A model generated the notes under the pieces. That model saw only the letters and a list, made by a program, of their open reading frames with translations. It ran no database searches and was not told the DNA's origin. A stretch of DNA of 30,296 bases from JBCBSK01 sp039819185 (lineage in GTDB: Bacteria; Pseudomonadota; Alphaproteobacteria; Rhizobiales; Tepidamorphaceae), in the NCBI GenBank assembly GCA_039819185.1, contig JBCBSK010000026.1, positions 1 to 30,296 of the forward strand, written 5' to 3'. Within the stretch, counting starts at the first letter, position 1, and each line of letters opens with the position of its first letter. The position numbers and the translations under genes are program-made. Of the stretch, positions 8,397-16,895 are shown in pieces.

Positions 8397-9218
8397 ATGA
8401 AGCAGGAGGGCTTATCCGACCGTATCACCGTGACCAGCCTCATGCGCTATCCGGTCAAGGGCTTTACCGGTGAAACACTCGACAGCGTACGTCTCGAAAC
8501 CGACGGCATCATGCCATTCGACCGGGCCTATGCGATCGAGAACGGCCCGTCGGGCTTCGCGACCGATGCACCAAGGACACTCCCCAAGGTCAAGTTCCTG
8601 TGCCTGATGCGCAATCCCGACCTTGCAGCACTCACGACCCGTTTCGACGCGGAGACGGAACGCTTCACGGTGCGGACTCCGGACGGCAGGGAGATCAGCG
8701 GAACACTGGCGCAGGATGGCGATGCCACGGAGTTGCTCACCTTCCTCGCCGACCATGTGGGGGACAAGCTACGCGGCCCGCTCAATGTCCTGTCAGCTCA
8801 GGGGCACAGCTTTTCGGATGTTGCGCTGCGCTGTGTCCACATCGTCAATCTGGCAAGCGTGCGCGATCTGGAACAGCGGCTGGGCCGCCCCATCGATCCG
8901 CTGCGTTTCCGGCCGAATATCTTGATAGACGGGCTTGCTGCCTGGCTCGAACTCGACTGTGTTGGAGATGGCTTTCTGGCCCCATCCGGTCTCAAGTTGG
9001 AGATCGTCGAGCGCACCGAGCGCTGTGCCGCCACCCGCGCCAATCCCAACACCGGCGATCGTGACATTGACATCCCGCGCGAGTTGATGCGGCTGTTCGG
9101 CCATGACGATTTCGGCGTCTACGCCACGGTCAGCGCACCAGGTACACTTGCGGTCGGACACACACTCCGTCTCGATCAGGCGCCGGCATCCAACAACTCA
9201 ACCCGACTGCCTTTTTAG
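8397..9218 (+). CDS. MOSC-domain protein (YcbX/mARC-like, molybdenum-cofactor sulfur-carrier fold)
   Basis: A 273-residue protein with an N-terminal MOSC beta-barrel domain (about 10-95, with MRYPVKGFTGE) and a C-terminal MOSC domain (about 120-265). It carries the family's conserved block RFRPNILIDG near 170-180 and the cysteine of ERCAATRANPNTG (Cys210), the expected molybdenum ligand. Relatives such as YcbX and eukaryotic mARC reduce N-hydroxylated compounds using the sulfurated molybdenum cofactor; that role is inferred. The ATG at 8397 is 5 bases after the preceding stop. A longer frame reaching back to 8277 would overlap the upstream gene and is rejected. There is no attached ferredoxin domain, unlike E. 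coli YcbX, so electrons would have to come from another protein. Confidence 0.88.
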   Translation: MKQEGLSDRITVTSLMRYPVKGFTGETLDSVRLETDGIMPFDRAYAIENGPSGFATDAPRTLPKVKFLCLMRNPDLAALTTRFDAETERFTVRTPDGREISGTLAQDGDATELLTFLADHVGDKLRGPLNVLSAQGHSFSDVALRCVHIVNLASVRDLEQRLGRPIDPLRFRPNILIDGLAAWLELDCVGDGFLAPSGLKLEIVERTERCAATRANPNTGDRDIDIPRELMRLFGHDDFGVYATVSAPGTLAVGHTLRLDQAPASNNSTRLPF

Positions 9219-9244
9219 CTGTCTTGAGCAGGCGGTATTGACGA

Positions 9245-9808
9245 TCAGGCCGGCTCGTCAATCTCGGGCTGGGGCTGATCGGCCGGATAAACTGTCGCGC
9301 CACCAGTGCTGACCGGTGAGGTGTCCGCAATGGCAGGGACCTCGGCTTCGGGGGTGGGTTTGCGCCGACGCCGACGCGGAGCAGGACGGCTGTTTCCATT
9401 GGCGGCAACATCCTCCGTCGGGGGTGCCTCGACAGTCGTTTCCGCCGCCTCGCCGTTACTCGTCGCCTCGGCCTGAGCATCATTGCTCTGAACCTCGGCT
9501 CCCTCGTCGCGAGCCTCGTCCCGAGCGTCATCGCGCCCATCGGTGCGCTCGGGTTGCTGTGCCTGAGACTGAGCCTGAGCCGCTGCAATGATGCGGTTGT
9601 AATGTTCGGCATGTTGGAGATAGTTCTCCGCGGTGACCGTATCGCCTGAGGCCAACGCATCCCTGGCAAGCTGGCCGTATTTCTCAGCGATATGGGCTGC
9701 GTTGCCGCGGATTTTCACGTCCGGCCCATTGCTCTCATAGGATTTGGTGAGCGGATTGGGCCCTTTGCGGCTGCGGCTTCTGGAACGTCTGCCGGACTGC
9801 ATTCTCAT
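9245..9808 (-). CDS. DUF4167 domain-containing protein
   Basis: A 187-residue protein with a very basic N-terminus (residues 1-16, mostly R, S and K) and a conserved helical block (about 20-78: NPLTKSYESNGPDVKIRGNA, then AEKYGQLARDAL and ENYLQHAEHYNRI) typical of DUF4167. This is followed by a low-complexity tail rich in Q, E, D, A and T, with a second basic patch (RRRRRK). Charge pattern and the usual neighbourhood with prmC and prfA suggest an RNA- or ribosome-associated role, but the biochemical function is not established as far as I know. ATG 9808 is used; ATG 9802 is nearly as good. The 478-base region before it is full of small hairpins. It converges on the MOSC gene with 26 bases between the stops and no obvious terminator. 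Confidence 0.88.
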   Translation of the reverse strand: MRMQSGRRSRSRSRKGPNPLTKSYESNGPDVKIRGNAAHIAEKYGQLARDALASGDTVTAENYLQHAEHYNRIIAAAQAQSQAQQPERTDGRDDARDEARDEGAEVQSNDAQAEATSNGEAAETTVEAPPTEDVAANGNSRPAPRRRRRKPTPEAEVPAIADTSPVSTGGATVYPADQPQPEIDEPA

Positions 9809-10085
9809 CTGGGTCTCTTTGGTTGCTCTCTTGATTGATTACCCCGAGGGGATGACGCCATGCCATAACGCCGCATCACGACACACCGAACGACGGGTGT
9901 CAGAAGGTCGTACAGGCCATGTACAATCGATTGGCGCGTCTTGTCGTATCGGCCCTCACGGCCGACTCTCTCCCCCCAAGCATCGCCGCAGACATCGCGT
10001 CCGCATGGACACTCCATGCGCGCTGCCAAGCGAAGCACTGAATGCGATCAGCGACCGGTGCTGGACCCGAACTGGTCCAATGCCT

Positions 10086-10110
10086 GCATGTCCGACCCTG
10101 TCCGACATGC
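10086..10110. repeat. Compact element: direct repeats inside an inverted repeat
   Basis: TGTCCGAC occurs at 10089-10096 and again at 10099-10106, that is 10 bases apart, one helical turn. The pair is flanked by the inverted arms GCATGTC (10086-10092) and GACATGC (10104-10110). The arrangement could be a regulator site or a hairpin; no further copy was noticed in the window. Confidence 0.5.
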
Positions 10111-10248
10111 TGTGGTCGCGATCCCGTCCGCGCAATCGATTTCCACATCATATGGCCGGCTCACGGCCATTGGCGATCAACACTGCGCGGTCTGGTTAAG
10201 AGTCTCGATCTATCGTTCGCTTCGGCGAACACGAGCGTTCTAGGGCTG

Positions 10249-10276
10249 ACGTTATCCGTTCCGGCCAATCTGTCAA
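10249..10276 (-). promoter_or_regulatory. Candidate promoter just downstream of prmC, reading toward DUF4167
   Basis: On the minus strand a perfect -35 TTGACA (10276-10271) is followed after 16 bases by TAACGT (10254-10249), which matches the -10 consensus at three of six positions. It begins 11 bases after the prmC stop. Transcription would start near 10242 and run through the hairpin-rich region into the DUF4167 gene. Confidence 0.4.
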
Positions 10277-10286
10277 AGTCTTTTTT

Positions 10287-11186
10287 TCATCGCACCTTGT
10301 CTGATGACAAGCGCGTTCGCGCGAACATCACGACACGTTCGATACCGGCGAGATCATGCGTCAGCAGCTGACGTTCAAACCCGGCCTCGGTTGCCAAAGC
10401 AGTCACATCCTCTGTCATGCCCCGGCCAATCTCCAGCACGATACACGGCGATACAGGTCGCGCGGTCAAGCCGGCAAAGATCGCACGATAGGCATCGAGC
10501 CCATCCGCCCCGCCATCGAGCGCACGTGCCGGATCATGGAGCCGCACCTCCGGTGCAAGTTCGTCCAAGTCGCTGCGCCGAATATAGGGCGGATTGGAAA
10601 CCACTAGGTCGAAAGGCCCCGCCAACGCCGCAAGCCAGTTCGACACGACCGGACGGAACCGATCCGCGACACCTGCAACGACCGCGTTTTGCCAGGCAAA
10701 GGACAACGCATCCTGCGAGATGTCGCTCGCAATGCACAGCGCGTTCGGCAGTTCCGACAAAAGCGCCAGCGCGATTGCCCCGGAGCCCGAGCCGAGATCG
10801 GCGATTCGTAACGGCCGAGTGCCAAGCCCCTGCATCGACAGATGTTGAAGCACCGTCTCGACCAAGATCTCGGTGTCCGGTCGGGGCACCAGCGTATCTG
10901 GTCCCAGCGTGAGGTCGAGCGTCCAAAAGCCGCGCTTGCCGATCAGCCGAGCGACAGGTTCACCAGAGAGCCTGCGCAAAACGAGATCCGTAAAGCGCTC
11001 CGCATCGGCAGTGCTCAGCACATCACCTGAACAGGCTAGAAGACCTGCGTGGTCCGTATCCAGAACATGCTGCAGCAACAGTCGCGCATCGAGCCGCGGT
11101 GTGGCGACACTGGCATCCGCCAGCCGACCGGTTCCGAGTCGCAGCATATGCTCAATGGTCTGGCCGTCAGAGCCGCAACCAGCCAT
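10287..11186 (-). CDS. prmC: Peptide chain release factor N5-glutamine methyltransferase
   Basis: A 299-residue enzyme that methylates the glutamine of the GGQ motif in RF1 and RF2 using S-adenosylmethionine. It has the helical N-terminal substrate domain (1-90, including GEPVARLIGKRGFW), the SAM-binding loop DLGSGSGAIAL (residues 130-140) and the catalytic NPPY motif (198-201). The ATG at 11186 lies 16 bases after the stop of prfA, its substrate's gene, so the pair is co-transcribed. The frame extends back to 11255 inside prfA, but that extension does not fit the family. No clear ribosome binding site precedes ATG 11186, so translation may be coupled to prfA. Confidence 0.95.
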   Translation of the reverse strand: MAGCGSDGQTIEHMLRLGTGRLADASVATPRLDARLLLQHVLDTDHAGLLACSGDVLSTADAERFTDLVLRRLSGEPVARLIGKRGFWTLDLTLGPDTLVPRPDTEILVETVLQHLSMQGLGTRPLRIADLGSGSGAIALALLSELPNALCIASDISQDALSFAWQNAVVAGVADRFRPVVSNWLAALAGPFDLVVSNPPYIRRSDLDELAPEVRLHDPARALDGGADGLDAYRAIFAGLTARPVSPCIVLEIGRGMTEDVTALATEAGFERQLLTHDLAGIERVVMFARTRLSSDKVR

Positions 11187-11202
11187 CGGCTGGCCCGGCC
11201 GG

Positions 11203-12282
11203 TCACCCAAGGCCGTCGGCAGCGGCCAGCCGGCGCGCCTGGTCTTCGGCAACAAGCGCCTCGGTCACGTCGCCAAGTGCTTCACCTGCCAGAATCCGGT
11301 CGAGCTTATAGAGCGTCAGATTGATCCGGTGATCGGTGACGCGCCCTTGCGGAAAATTGTAGGTGCGTATGCGCTCGGACCGATCGCCCGAACCGACGAG
11401 CCCTTTGCGCGCTTCGGCACGGGCCGTCTCGCTTTCGGTGCGGGCTATATCGAACAGTTTCGCGCGCAGAAGCTTAAGCGCCTTGGCCTTGTTCTTATGC
11501 TGAGACCGTTCGTCTTGCTGGCTGACCACAATGCCCGTTGGCAGGTGTGTGATGCGCACGGCGCTGTCGGTCGTGTTGACGTGCTGGCCACCGGCGCCGG
11601 ACGCCCGGAAGACATCGATCCTGAGATCCTTGTCCTCGATCTCGACATCGACCTCCTCGGCTTCGGGCAGGACGGCGACGGTGGCAGCCGAGGTATGGAT
11701 ACGTCCGCCGGATTCGGTTTCCGGCACGCGCTGTACACGGTGGGCACCAGATTCGAATTTCAGCTTGGCATAAACTCCGGTTCCCGTGACTTCCGCAACA
11801 AGTTCACGATAGCCGCCGAGATCGGACGCGCTTTCGGAGATCACAGCCACTTTCCAGCCTTCAAGCTCGGCGAAACGCTGATACATGCGAAACAGATCGC
11901 CAGCAAACAGCGCTGCTTCATCGCCGCCGGTGCCGGCGCGGATCTCGAGGATCGCACCCTTCTGGTCGGCGGCATCACGCGGCAAAAGCAAGAGGCGTAA
12001 ATCCTGCTGCAGTGCCTCGACCCGGGCGTCGAGGTCGGCAAACTCCGTCTCCGCGAGGTCGCGCATCTCCGGATCGGTCTCCGGGTCGTCGAGCAGGGCC
12101 TTGAGATCATTCCGCTCCGCCTCGGCATCGAGACGGGCCTGATAGGTGGTCACGACCGGCTCGATCTCAGAGCGCTCGCGGGCTAGTGCGACAATCGTCT
12201 CGGACTGGGTTTCCTGCGCCATCTGAGCATCAATCGCCTTCAGACGTTCGGCTAGGGTTTCTAGGTTTTGTTCAACGGACAT
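11203..12282 (-). CDS. prfA: Peptide chain release factor 1
   Basis: A 359-residue class-I release factor that reads UAA and UAG. It has the stop-codon-reading tripeptide in the RF1 position (PET, residues 187-189, where E. coli RF1 has PAT) followed by the family's GGRIHTSAA stretch, and the peptidyl-tRNA hydrolysis motif GGQ (231-233) in GAGGQHVNTTDSAV. The GTGGDEAALFAGDLFRMY block near 117-134 is the usual RF1 sequence. Length equals E. coli RF1 (360). It follows ptsP by 67 bases and is followed by prmC, the enzyme that modifies its GGQ glutamine. Confidence 0.98.
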   Translation of the reverse strand: MSVEQNLETLAERLKAIDAQMAQETQSETIVALARERSEIEPVVTTYQARLDAEAERNDLKALLDDPETDPEMRDLAETEFADLDARVEALQQDLRLLLLPRDAADQKGAILEIRAGTGGDEAALFAGDLFRMYQRFAELEGWKVAVISESASDLGGYRELVAEVTGTGVYAKLKFESGAHRVQRVPETESGGRIHTSAATVAVLPEAEEVDVEIEDKDLRIDVFRASGAGGQHVNTTDSAVRITHLPTGIVVSQQDERSQHKNKAKALKLLRAKLFDIARTESETARAEARKGLVGSGDRSERIRTYNFPQGRVTDHRINLTLYKLDRILAGEALGDVTEALVAEDQARRLAAADGLG

Positions 12283-12349
12283 GATGGAACGGGGTCATGG
12301 GCGCTTCGCGTGGTTGGGCTCTTGTTGTCGGAGGTCTTGCGGGCGGGCG

Positions 12350-14611
12350 CTACAACGGGATGTCGTGGCGCTTGGCAAAAGCCGCAAGCCGCGCCCGGAT
12401 ATCTGTAGCACCGTCGTCCAACCACTCATCCATTTCCCGGCTCAGGGCGCCGACGTCAAGAGCCAGCAACATGCTCTTGACCGGGCCAATGGCCGAGGGC
12501 GCCATCGACACGGCGCGATACCCAAGGCCGAGAAGCGCCATGGCCTCGAGCGGCCGGCCCGCCAATTCGCCGCACAAGGTCACCGATTTACCGTGACGAT
12601 CGCCGGCATCGGTGATTGATTTGAGGGCGCGCAGGACCGATGCGCTCATCGTGTCGAAACGATCCGCGACTCGGGTGTTGGTACGATCGAGCGCGAACAT
12701 AAACTGCAAGAGATCATTAGACCCGACGGAAACAAAATCCGCTTCGGTTACAAGCGTGTCGAGCTGGAACAGCAGGTTCGGCACTTCGATCATAGCGCCA
12801 GTCCGGATGCTTCGAGGCGGCTCTCTGCCGCGTGCGATCGCACGTTCGCGCTCGTCCTCAATAATCTTCCGCGCGCTCCGAAACTCGGACATGTCGGTGA
12901 TCATTGGAAACATGATCCTGAGATCAGCACCCGCAGCCGCCCGGATCAATGCCCGCGTCTGGGTCTTCAAGAGCCCCGGCCTGTCGAGCGCAAGCCGGAT
13001 CGCCCTGAGACCCATCGCCGGATTGTCCTCCTGATGCAGCCTGAGATAGGGCAGCACCTTGTCGCCCCCGACATCGAGCGTACGGAAGGTGACCGGATGG
13101 TCCCCCAGCGCATCGAGAATCTGGGCATAAAGCTTTGACTGCTCGCCGGTCTTGGGCAGCTTGGCCGACACCATGAACTGCAACTCGGTGCGGAACAGGC
13201 CAATTCCGTCGGCGCCAGCTTCCTGAATGCTTGGCAGATCGATCAAGAGCCCGGCATTGAGCAAAAGACTGATCGGCACGCCGTCCTTGGTTATGGCAGG
13301 CGTGTCACGCAATTCGGCATAGCGTGCCTGTCGCGTGGCCCGGAGCCGGACCTTGTCGGCATAGGCCTTCTCGACGTCCGAGGTCGGCCTGAGGTGAACA
13401 TCACCCGACAGTCCATCGACGATCAACGGATTGCCGGGCCGGACCATATCCAGAATGCCCGGCACCTGGCCAACTGCAGGGATGCCCAACGCCCGCGCCA
13501 CGATCGTGACATGGCTCGACGGCGTACCCTCTTCCAGCACCAAGCCGCGCAAGCGGCTGCGATCATAGTCAAGGAGTTCGGCTGGTCCCATGGACCGCGC
13601 GATCAGGATGATGTCGCGGCCGTCTTCCAATTCGAGGGTCGGACCGGTCCAGCCGACAAGCTCACGCAGCAGTCGGTTGGCCAGATCGTCGAGGTCATGC
13701 AACCGCTCACGCAGGTAAGGATCGGTCTGGCGCAGCATGCGTGCGCGGGTGTCGTTCTGAACGCGTTCGACCGCAGCTTCAGCGGTGAGCCCCGAGCGGA
13801 TCGCCTCGCGGATGCGGCGTGCCCAACCCTGATCATGGGCGAACATACGATAACTCTCGAGCACTTCACGATGCTCGCCGACAAGCTGTAACTCGTCTGC
13901 TTCGATCAGCGAATCAAGCGACGCCCGCAGCTTGCCGAGCCCTTCTTCGAGACGCTCAAGCTCGACCTCCGGATCTTCAGCAATCAGCAGCGAGATGACA
14001 ACGCGCGGTTCATGCAGAACCGCATGTCCGAGCCCGAGCCCTTCGCTAAGGATGAAGCCCTTGGCCTGGAACGGCCGCTGCAGCGCCAGCATACTGCTGG
14101 TTTGGGCCGTACCTTCGAGTTCGTCCGAAGCAATGATTTCGGCCAGGAGCATACTGACCGTCTCGAGCGCTTCGAGTTCCTCATCCTCATAGACCCGGCG
14201 CGTGCGGTTCTGGATAACAACCACGCCGAGCGTCTGCCCGCCGCGCAGGACCGGCACGCCAAGGAAGGAATTGTAGATCTCCTCACCCGTCTCGGGCTTG
14301 TAGGCAAAGCTCGGATGGTGCTGCGCGTCGGCCAGCCTGAGCGGCTTGGCTTCCTGGCCGATGAGACCAACAAGCCCCTCGCCCAGTCTGAGCGTGGTTT
14401 TATGGACGGCCTCGCGCTTAAGACCTTCCGTCGCATAGAGTTCAAGCAGGCCGTCCCCGGTTAGGACATAGATCGAGCACACCTCGGCGACGAGATTGGC
14501 CGCCACGATGGTCGTGATCTGGTCCAGTCGCTCCTGGGGGCTGATCTCATCGGCCATAAGCCCCCTGAGACGCCGGAGCATCAGGCGCGGGCCGCCGCCA
14601 CTACCGCGCAT
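12350..14611 (-). CDS. ptsP: Phosphoenolpyruvate--protein phosphotransferase PtsP (enzyme I-Ntr)
   Basis: A 753-residue first component of the nitrogen phosphotransfer system. It autophosphorylates with PEP and passes phosphate to NPr. It has an N-terminal GAF sensor domain (about 20-165), then the PTS enzyme-I N-terminal domain, the swivelling phosphohistidine domain with GTPSSHVTIVARALGIPAVG (active His367), and the C-terminal PEP-binding barrel (about 440-735) with GIGLFRTELQF, MIEVPN, SVGSNDLLQF and the catalytic CGELAGRP segment. The GAF domain separates it from sugar-PTS enzyme I; in relatives it senses glutamine. The ATG at 14611 has GGGAG 8 bases upstream, and the longer frame to 14632 lacks support. 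It follows lysC by 62 bases on the same strand, the usual order in Hyphomicrobiales. Confidence 0.97.
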   Translation of the reverse strand: MRGSGGGPRLMLRRLRGLMADEISPQERLDQITTIVAANLVAEVCSIYVLTGDGLLELYATEGLKREAVHKTTLRLGEGLVGLIGQEAKPLRLADAQHHPSFAYKPETGEEIYNSFLGVPVLRGGQTLGVVVIQNRTRRVYEDEELEALETVSMLLAEIIASDELEGTAQTSSMLALQRPFQAKGFILSEGLGLGHAVLHEPRVVISLLIAEDPEVELERLEEGLGKLRASLDSLIEADELQLVGEHREVLESYRMFAHDQGWARRIREAIRSGLTAEAAVERVQNDTRARMLRQTDPYLRERLHDLDDLANRLLRELVGWTGPTLELEDGRDIILIARSMGPAELLDYDRSRLRGLVLEEGTPSSHVTIVARALGIPAVGQVPGILDMVRPGNPLIVDGLSGDVHLRPTSDVEKAYADKVRLRATRQARYAELRDTPAITKDGVPISLLLNAGLLIDLPSIQEAGADGIGLFRTELQFMVSAKLPKTGEQSKLYAQILDALGDHPVTFRTLDVGGDKVLPYLRLHQEDNPAMGLRAIRLALDRPGLLKTQTRALIRAAAGADLRIMFPMITDMSEFRSARKIIEDERERAIARGREPPRSIRTGAMIEVPNLLFQLDTLVTEADFVSVGSNDLLQFMFALDRTNTRVADRFDTMSASVLRALKSITDAGDRHGKSVTLCGELAGRPLEAMALLGLGYRAVSMAPSAIGPVKSMLLALDVGALSREMDEWLDDGATDIRARLAAFAKRHDIPL

Positions 14612-14673
14612 CGCGTGTGCTCCCTGCACCATGCCCCGACCGACCCAAGTCGAATCGAGTCGGGATAACGGGC

Positions 14674-15924
14674 TTATGCCTGGTCGAGTCCGTATAGCGA
14701 ATGCAGCGTTCTGACCGCAAGCTCGGTGAACGCCGCATCGATCAGCACCGAGATCTTAATCTCAGACGTCGTAATGGCACGAATGTTGATCCCGCGTTCG
14801 GCCAAAGCCTTAAATGCCGCCGATGCAACGCCCGCATGGCTGCGCATGCCGATGCCGATCACAGAGACCTTAACAACATCAGTCGCGCTTTCGAGCTTGG
14901 CGAATATGATTGCGCCGCGCTGTCCTTCGAGCACTTCGAGTGCACGCGCGCATTCGCTCTCCGGTACCGTGAACGTTATGTCGGTATGGGCACCGTCTTC
15001 CGAGACGTTCTGGACGATCATGTCGACATTGATCGCGGCATCGGCCAGCGGACCGAACACGGTCGCCGCAACGCCAGGCTTGTCCTCAACACGACGCAGG
15101 GTGATCTGCGCTTCGTCGCGCGAATAGGCGATGCCGGTGACAACATTCTTTTCCACGATTTCATCCTCATCACAGATCAGCGTGCCGATCGCCCGGTTGC
15201 CGCCTGTCGCGGCAGCATCGGGATCGTCGAAGGACGAGCGCACGAAAGTCCTCACACCATGCACCATGGCAAGTTCCACGGAGCGCACTTGCAACACCTT
15301 GGCGCCGAGGGAAGCCATTTCGAGCATCTCCTCATGGGCGATTCGATCAAGCCTGCGGGCTTTGGGAACGATCCTGGGGTCGGTCGTGTAGACCCCATCG
15401 ACATCCGTGTAGATGTCGCAGCGGTCCGCCCCAATCGCGGCTGCAAGTGCCACGGCACTGGTGTCCGAGCCGCCGCGGCCAAGCGTCGATACACGATTTT
15501 GCGGCGTGATGCCTTGGAAACCTGCGACGACCGCCACCTGCCCCTGCTCGAGGCGCTCGGTCAGTGTGCTTGCATCAATGTCGGCGATGCGGGCCGCGCC
15601 ATGAGTCTCGTTGGTGGTGACCGGAATCTGCCAGCCGAGCCAGGAGCGCGCTGTTACGCCGATGCTCTGCAAGACGATCGACAACAGCCCAGCCGTGACC
15701 TGTTCGCCGGACGCAACGACCACATCATACTCCCGTGCGTCATGCATTAGGGCTGCGTCACGCGTCCAGGCGACGAGTTGATTTGTCGTTCCGGCCATGG
15801 CCGATACCACGACCGCAACCTGATGGCCGGCATCGACCTCGCGTTTCACATGCCGCGCGACATTGCGGATGCGATCGAGATCGGCGACGGACGTTCCGCC
15901 GAATTTCAACACGAGCCTGGACAT
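14674..15924 (-). CDS. lysC: Aspartate kinase
   Basis: A 416-residue cytosolic enzyme that phosphorylates aspartate, the first step to lysine, threonine and methionine. It has the kinase signature KFGGTSVADLDRI (residues 7-19), the FQGITPQNRVSTLGRGGSDT nucleotide/aspartate block (about 155-174), and two ACT domains at the C-terminus (about 265-340 and 345-410; GIGMRSHAGVASAAFKALAE and SEIKISVLI), the site of feedback inhibition by lysine and threonine. Length is normal for the monofunctional alpha/beta-less class. It is the first gene of the minus-strand block leading to ptsP and prfA, and is divergent from ubiG. No strong promoter is obvious upstream; TATAGT near 15991-15996 is a possible -10. 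Confidence 0.97.
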   Translation of the reverse strand: MSRLVLKFGGTSVADLDRIRNVARHVKREVDAGHQVAVVVSAMAGTTNQLVAWTRDAALMHDAREYDVVVASGEQVTAGLLSIVLQSIGVTARSWLGWQIPVTTNETHGAARIADIDASTLTERLEQGQVAVVAGFQGITPQNRVSTLGRGGSDTSAVALAAAIGADRCDIYTDVDGVYTTDPRIVPKARRLDRIAHEEMLEMASLGAKVLQVRSVELAMVHGVRTFVRSSFDDPDAAATGGNRAIGTLICDEDEIVEKNVVTGIAYSRDEAQITLRRVEDKPGVAATVFGPLADAAINVDMIVQNVSEDGAHTDITFTVPESECARALEVLEGQRGAIIFAKLESATDVVKVSVIGIGMRSHAGVASAAFKALAERGINIRAITTSEIKISVLIDAAFTELAVRTLHSLYGLDQA

Positions 15925-16026
15925 GATGTCGCTATCTTGCCGGCGCCGGCCGCTGGTATGATCTTGCCCAACGCCGGATCGTAAACTGGACTATAGGAAG
16001 GGTGTGCGCCTGTTGCGCGGCGAAGC

Positions 16027-16056
16027 TTGCCCGTCCGGTGAAGGCCCGCCTATAGC
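16027..16056 (+). promoter_or_regulatory. Candidate promoter of ubiG
   Basis: TTGCCC (16027-16032) and TATAGC (16051-16056) are 18 bases apart, giving a plausible housekeeping promoter. The start would fall near 16063, about 70 bases before the ubiG ATG. Based on hexamer match only. Confidence 0.35.
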
Positions 16057-16133
16057 TGAGTGTCGCCGGTCCTGACAACCGCACCAAGCATTCTGTCTAC
16101 ACGGCGCGGCAGCCAATGCGGGAGAGACGACAG

Positions 16134-16895
16134 ATGACCGAGACCCTTGAACGTTCCACGGTCGATCCGTCCGAGGTCGAGAAATTCACCCGCCTGGCCC
16201 AAGAATGGTGGAATCCGGCCGGCAAATTCAAGACGCTACACAAGTTCAATCCGGTGCGGCTGAAGTTCATCCGTGACCATGCAGCCGCCCATTTCGGGCG
16301 CGACCCGCGTGATGCGCGCTGTCTCGAAGGCTTGAGCTTGCTTGATATCGGCTGCGGTGGTGGGCTTTTGTGCGAGCCCATGGCGCGCCTCGGCGCAAAC
16401 GTCACCGGCGCCGACCCTACGCGGACCAACATCGAAGTTGCCAAGATTCATGCCGAGCAATCCGGTCTCGACATCACCTATCGCGCTGACACGGCCGAAG
16501 CGCTGGAGGCCGAAGGCGCACACTTCGACATTCTGCTCAACATGGAGGTCGTCGAACATGTCGCCGATGTGGCGCTGTTCCTCGATGCCTGCGCGAAAAT
16601 GGTGACGCCAGGTGGCATCATGTTCGTTGCAACGCTGAACCGCACCGCGAAATCCTTCGCGCTCGCCATTGTCGGTGCGGAATATATTCTTGGCTGGATA
16701 CCGCGCGGCACCCATGAGTGGAACCGGTTCCTCAAGCCCGAAGAAATCAACGCCCACCTCGACCGCAACGGGATGACACTCGGCGACCAGACGGGCGTGT
16801 TCTACAATGTGCTCGCCGATGAATGGCGTCTGAGCCGTGATATGGACGTCAACTATATGCTCTATGCGACCCGGCCGGGTGAGGCGTCGAGCTGA
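16134..16895 (+). CDS. ubiG: Ubiquinone biosynthesis O-methyltransferase UbiG
   Basis: A 253-residue SAM-dependent enzyme catalysing the two O-methylations of ubiquinone synthesis. It begins with the family block EVEKFTRLAQEWWNPAGKFKTLHKFNPVRL (split here: EVEKFTRLAQEWW, then NPAGKFKTLHKFNPVRL). It has the SAM-binding motif LLDIGCGGGLLCEPMARLGA (about 69-88), NMEVVEHVADV (about 140) and the TLNRT ... GTHEWNRFLKPEE segment (about 170-200) that is diagnostic of UbiG. The ATG at 16134 has GGGAG 8 bases upstream; the longer frame from 16116 does not. Its TGA stop directly abuts the stop of the convergent ureohydrolase gene with no intervening base. Membrane association with the Ubi complex is expected from the family. 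Confidence 0.97.
   Translation: MTETLERSTVDPSEVEKFTRLAQEWWNPAGKFKTLHKFNPVRLKFIRDHAAAHFGRDPRDARCLEGLSLLDIGCGGGLLCEPMARLGANVTGADPTRTNIEVAKIHAEQSGLDITYRADTAEALEAEGAHFDILLNMEVVEHVADVALFLDACAKMVTPGGIMFVATLNRTAKSFALAIVGAEYILGWIPRGTHEWNRFLKPEEINAHLDRNGMTLGDQTGVFYNVLADEWRLSRDMDVNYMLYATRPGEASS

Larger units (their letters stand above)
9809..10286 (-). other. Hairpin-rich 478-bp region between prmC and DUF4167 (possible structured leader or ncRNA)
   Basis: No convincing protein gene is seen on either strand. Perfect inverted repeats with short loops stand at 10215-10230 (GTTCGC/GCGAAC, loop TTCG on the plus strand), 10152-10170 (ATGGCCG/CGGCCAT, loop 5), 10062-10079 (TGGACC/GGTCCA, loop 6) and 9949-9965 (TCGGCC/GGCCGA, loop 5). 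A fifth, shorter one lies at 9910-9924 (GTACA/TGTAC). The repeat element at 10086-10110 lies among them. A candidate minus-strand promoter at 10249-10276 would make the whole region part of a roughly 430-base 5' leader of the DUF4167 mRNA, or a separate RNA. I recognise no known RNA family (not RNase P, tmRNA or SRP RNA). Confidence 0.35.

Noticed and set aside
9805..10199. Short open frames on both strands in the prmC-DUF4167 gap, one with a CPCG stretch
   Set aside because: No ribosome binding sites or similarity to known proteins. They overlap one another in several frames, as expected by chance.
10873..12000. 375-codon plus-strand open frame
   Set aside because: Antisense to the certain prfA and prmC genes; no domain or ribosome binding site.
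14701..15750. 349-codon plus-strand open frame
   Set aside because: Antisense to lysC over its whole length; rich in R, H and D as mirror frames of GC-rich genes usually are.
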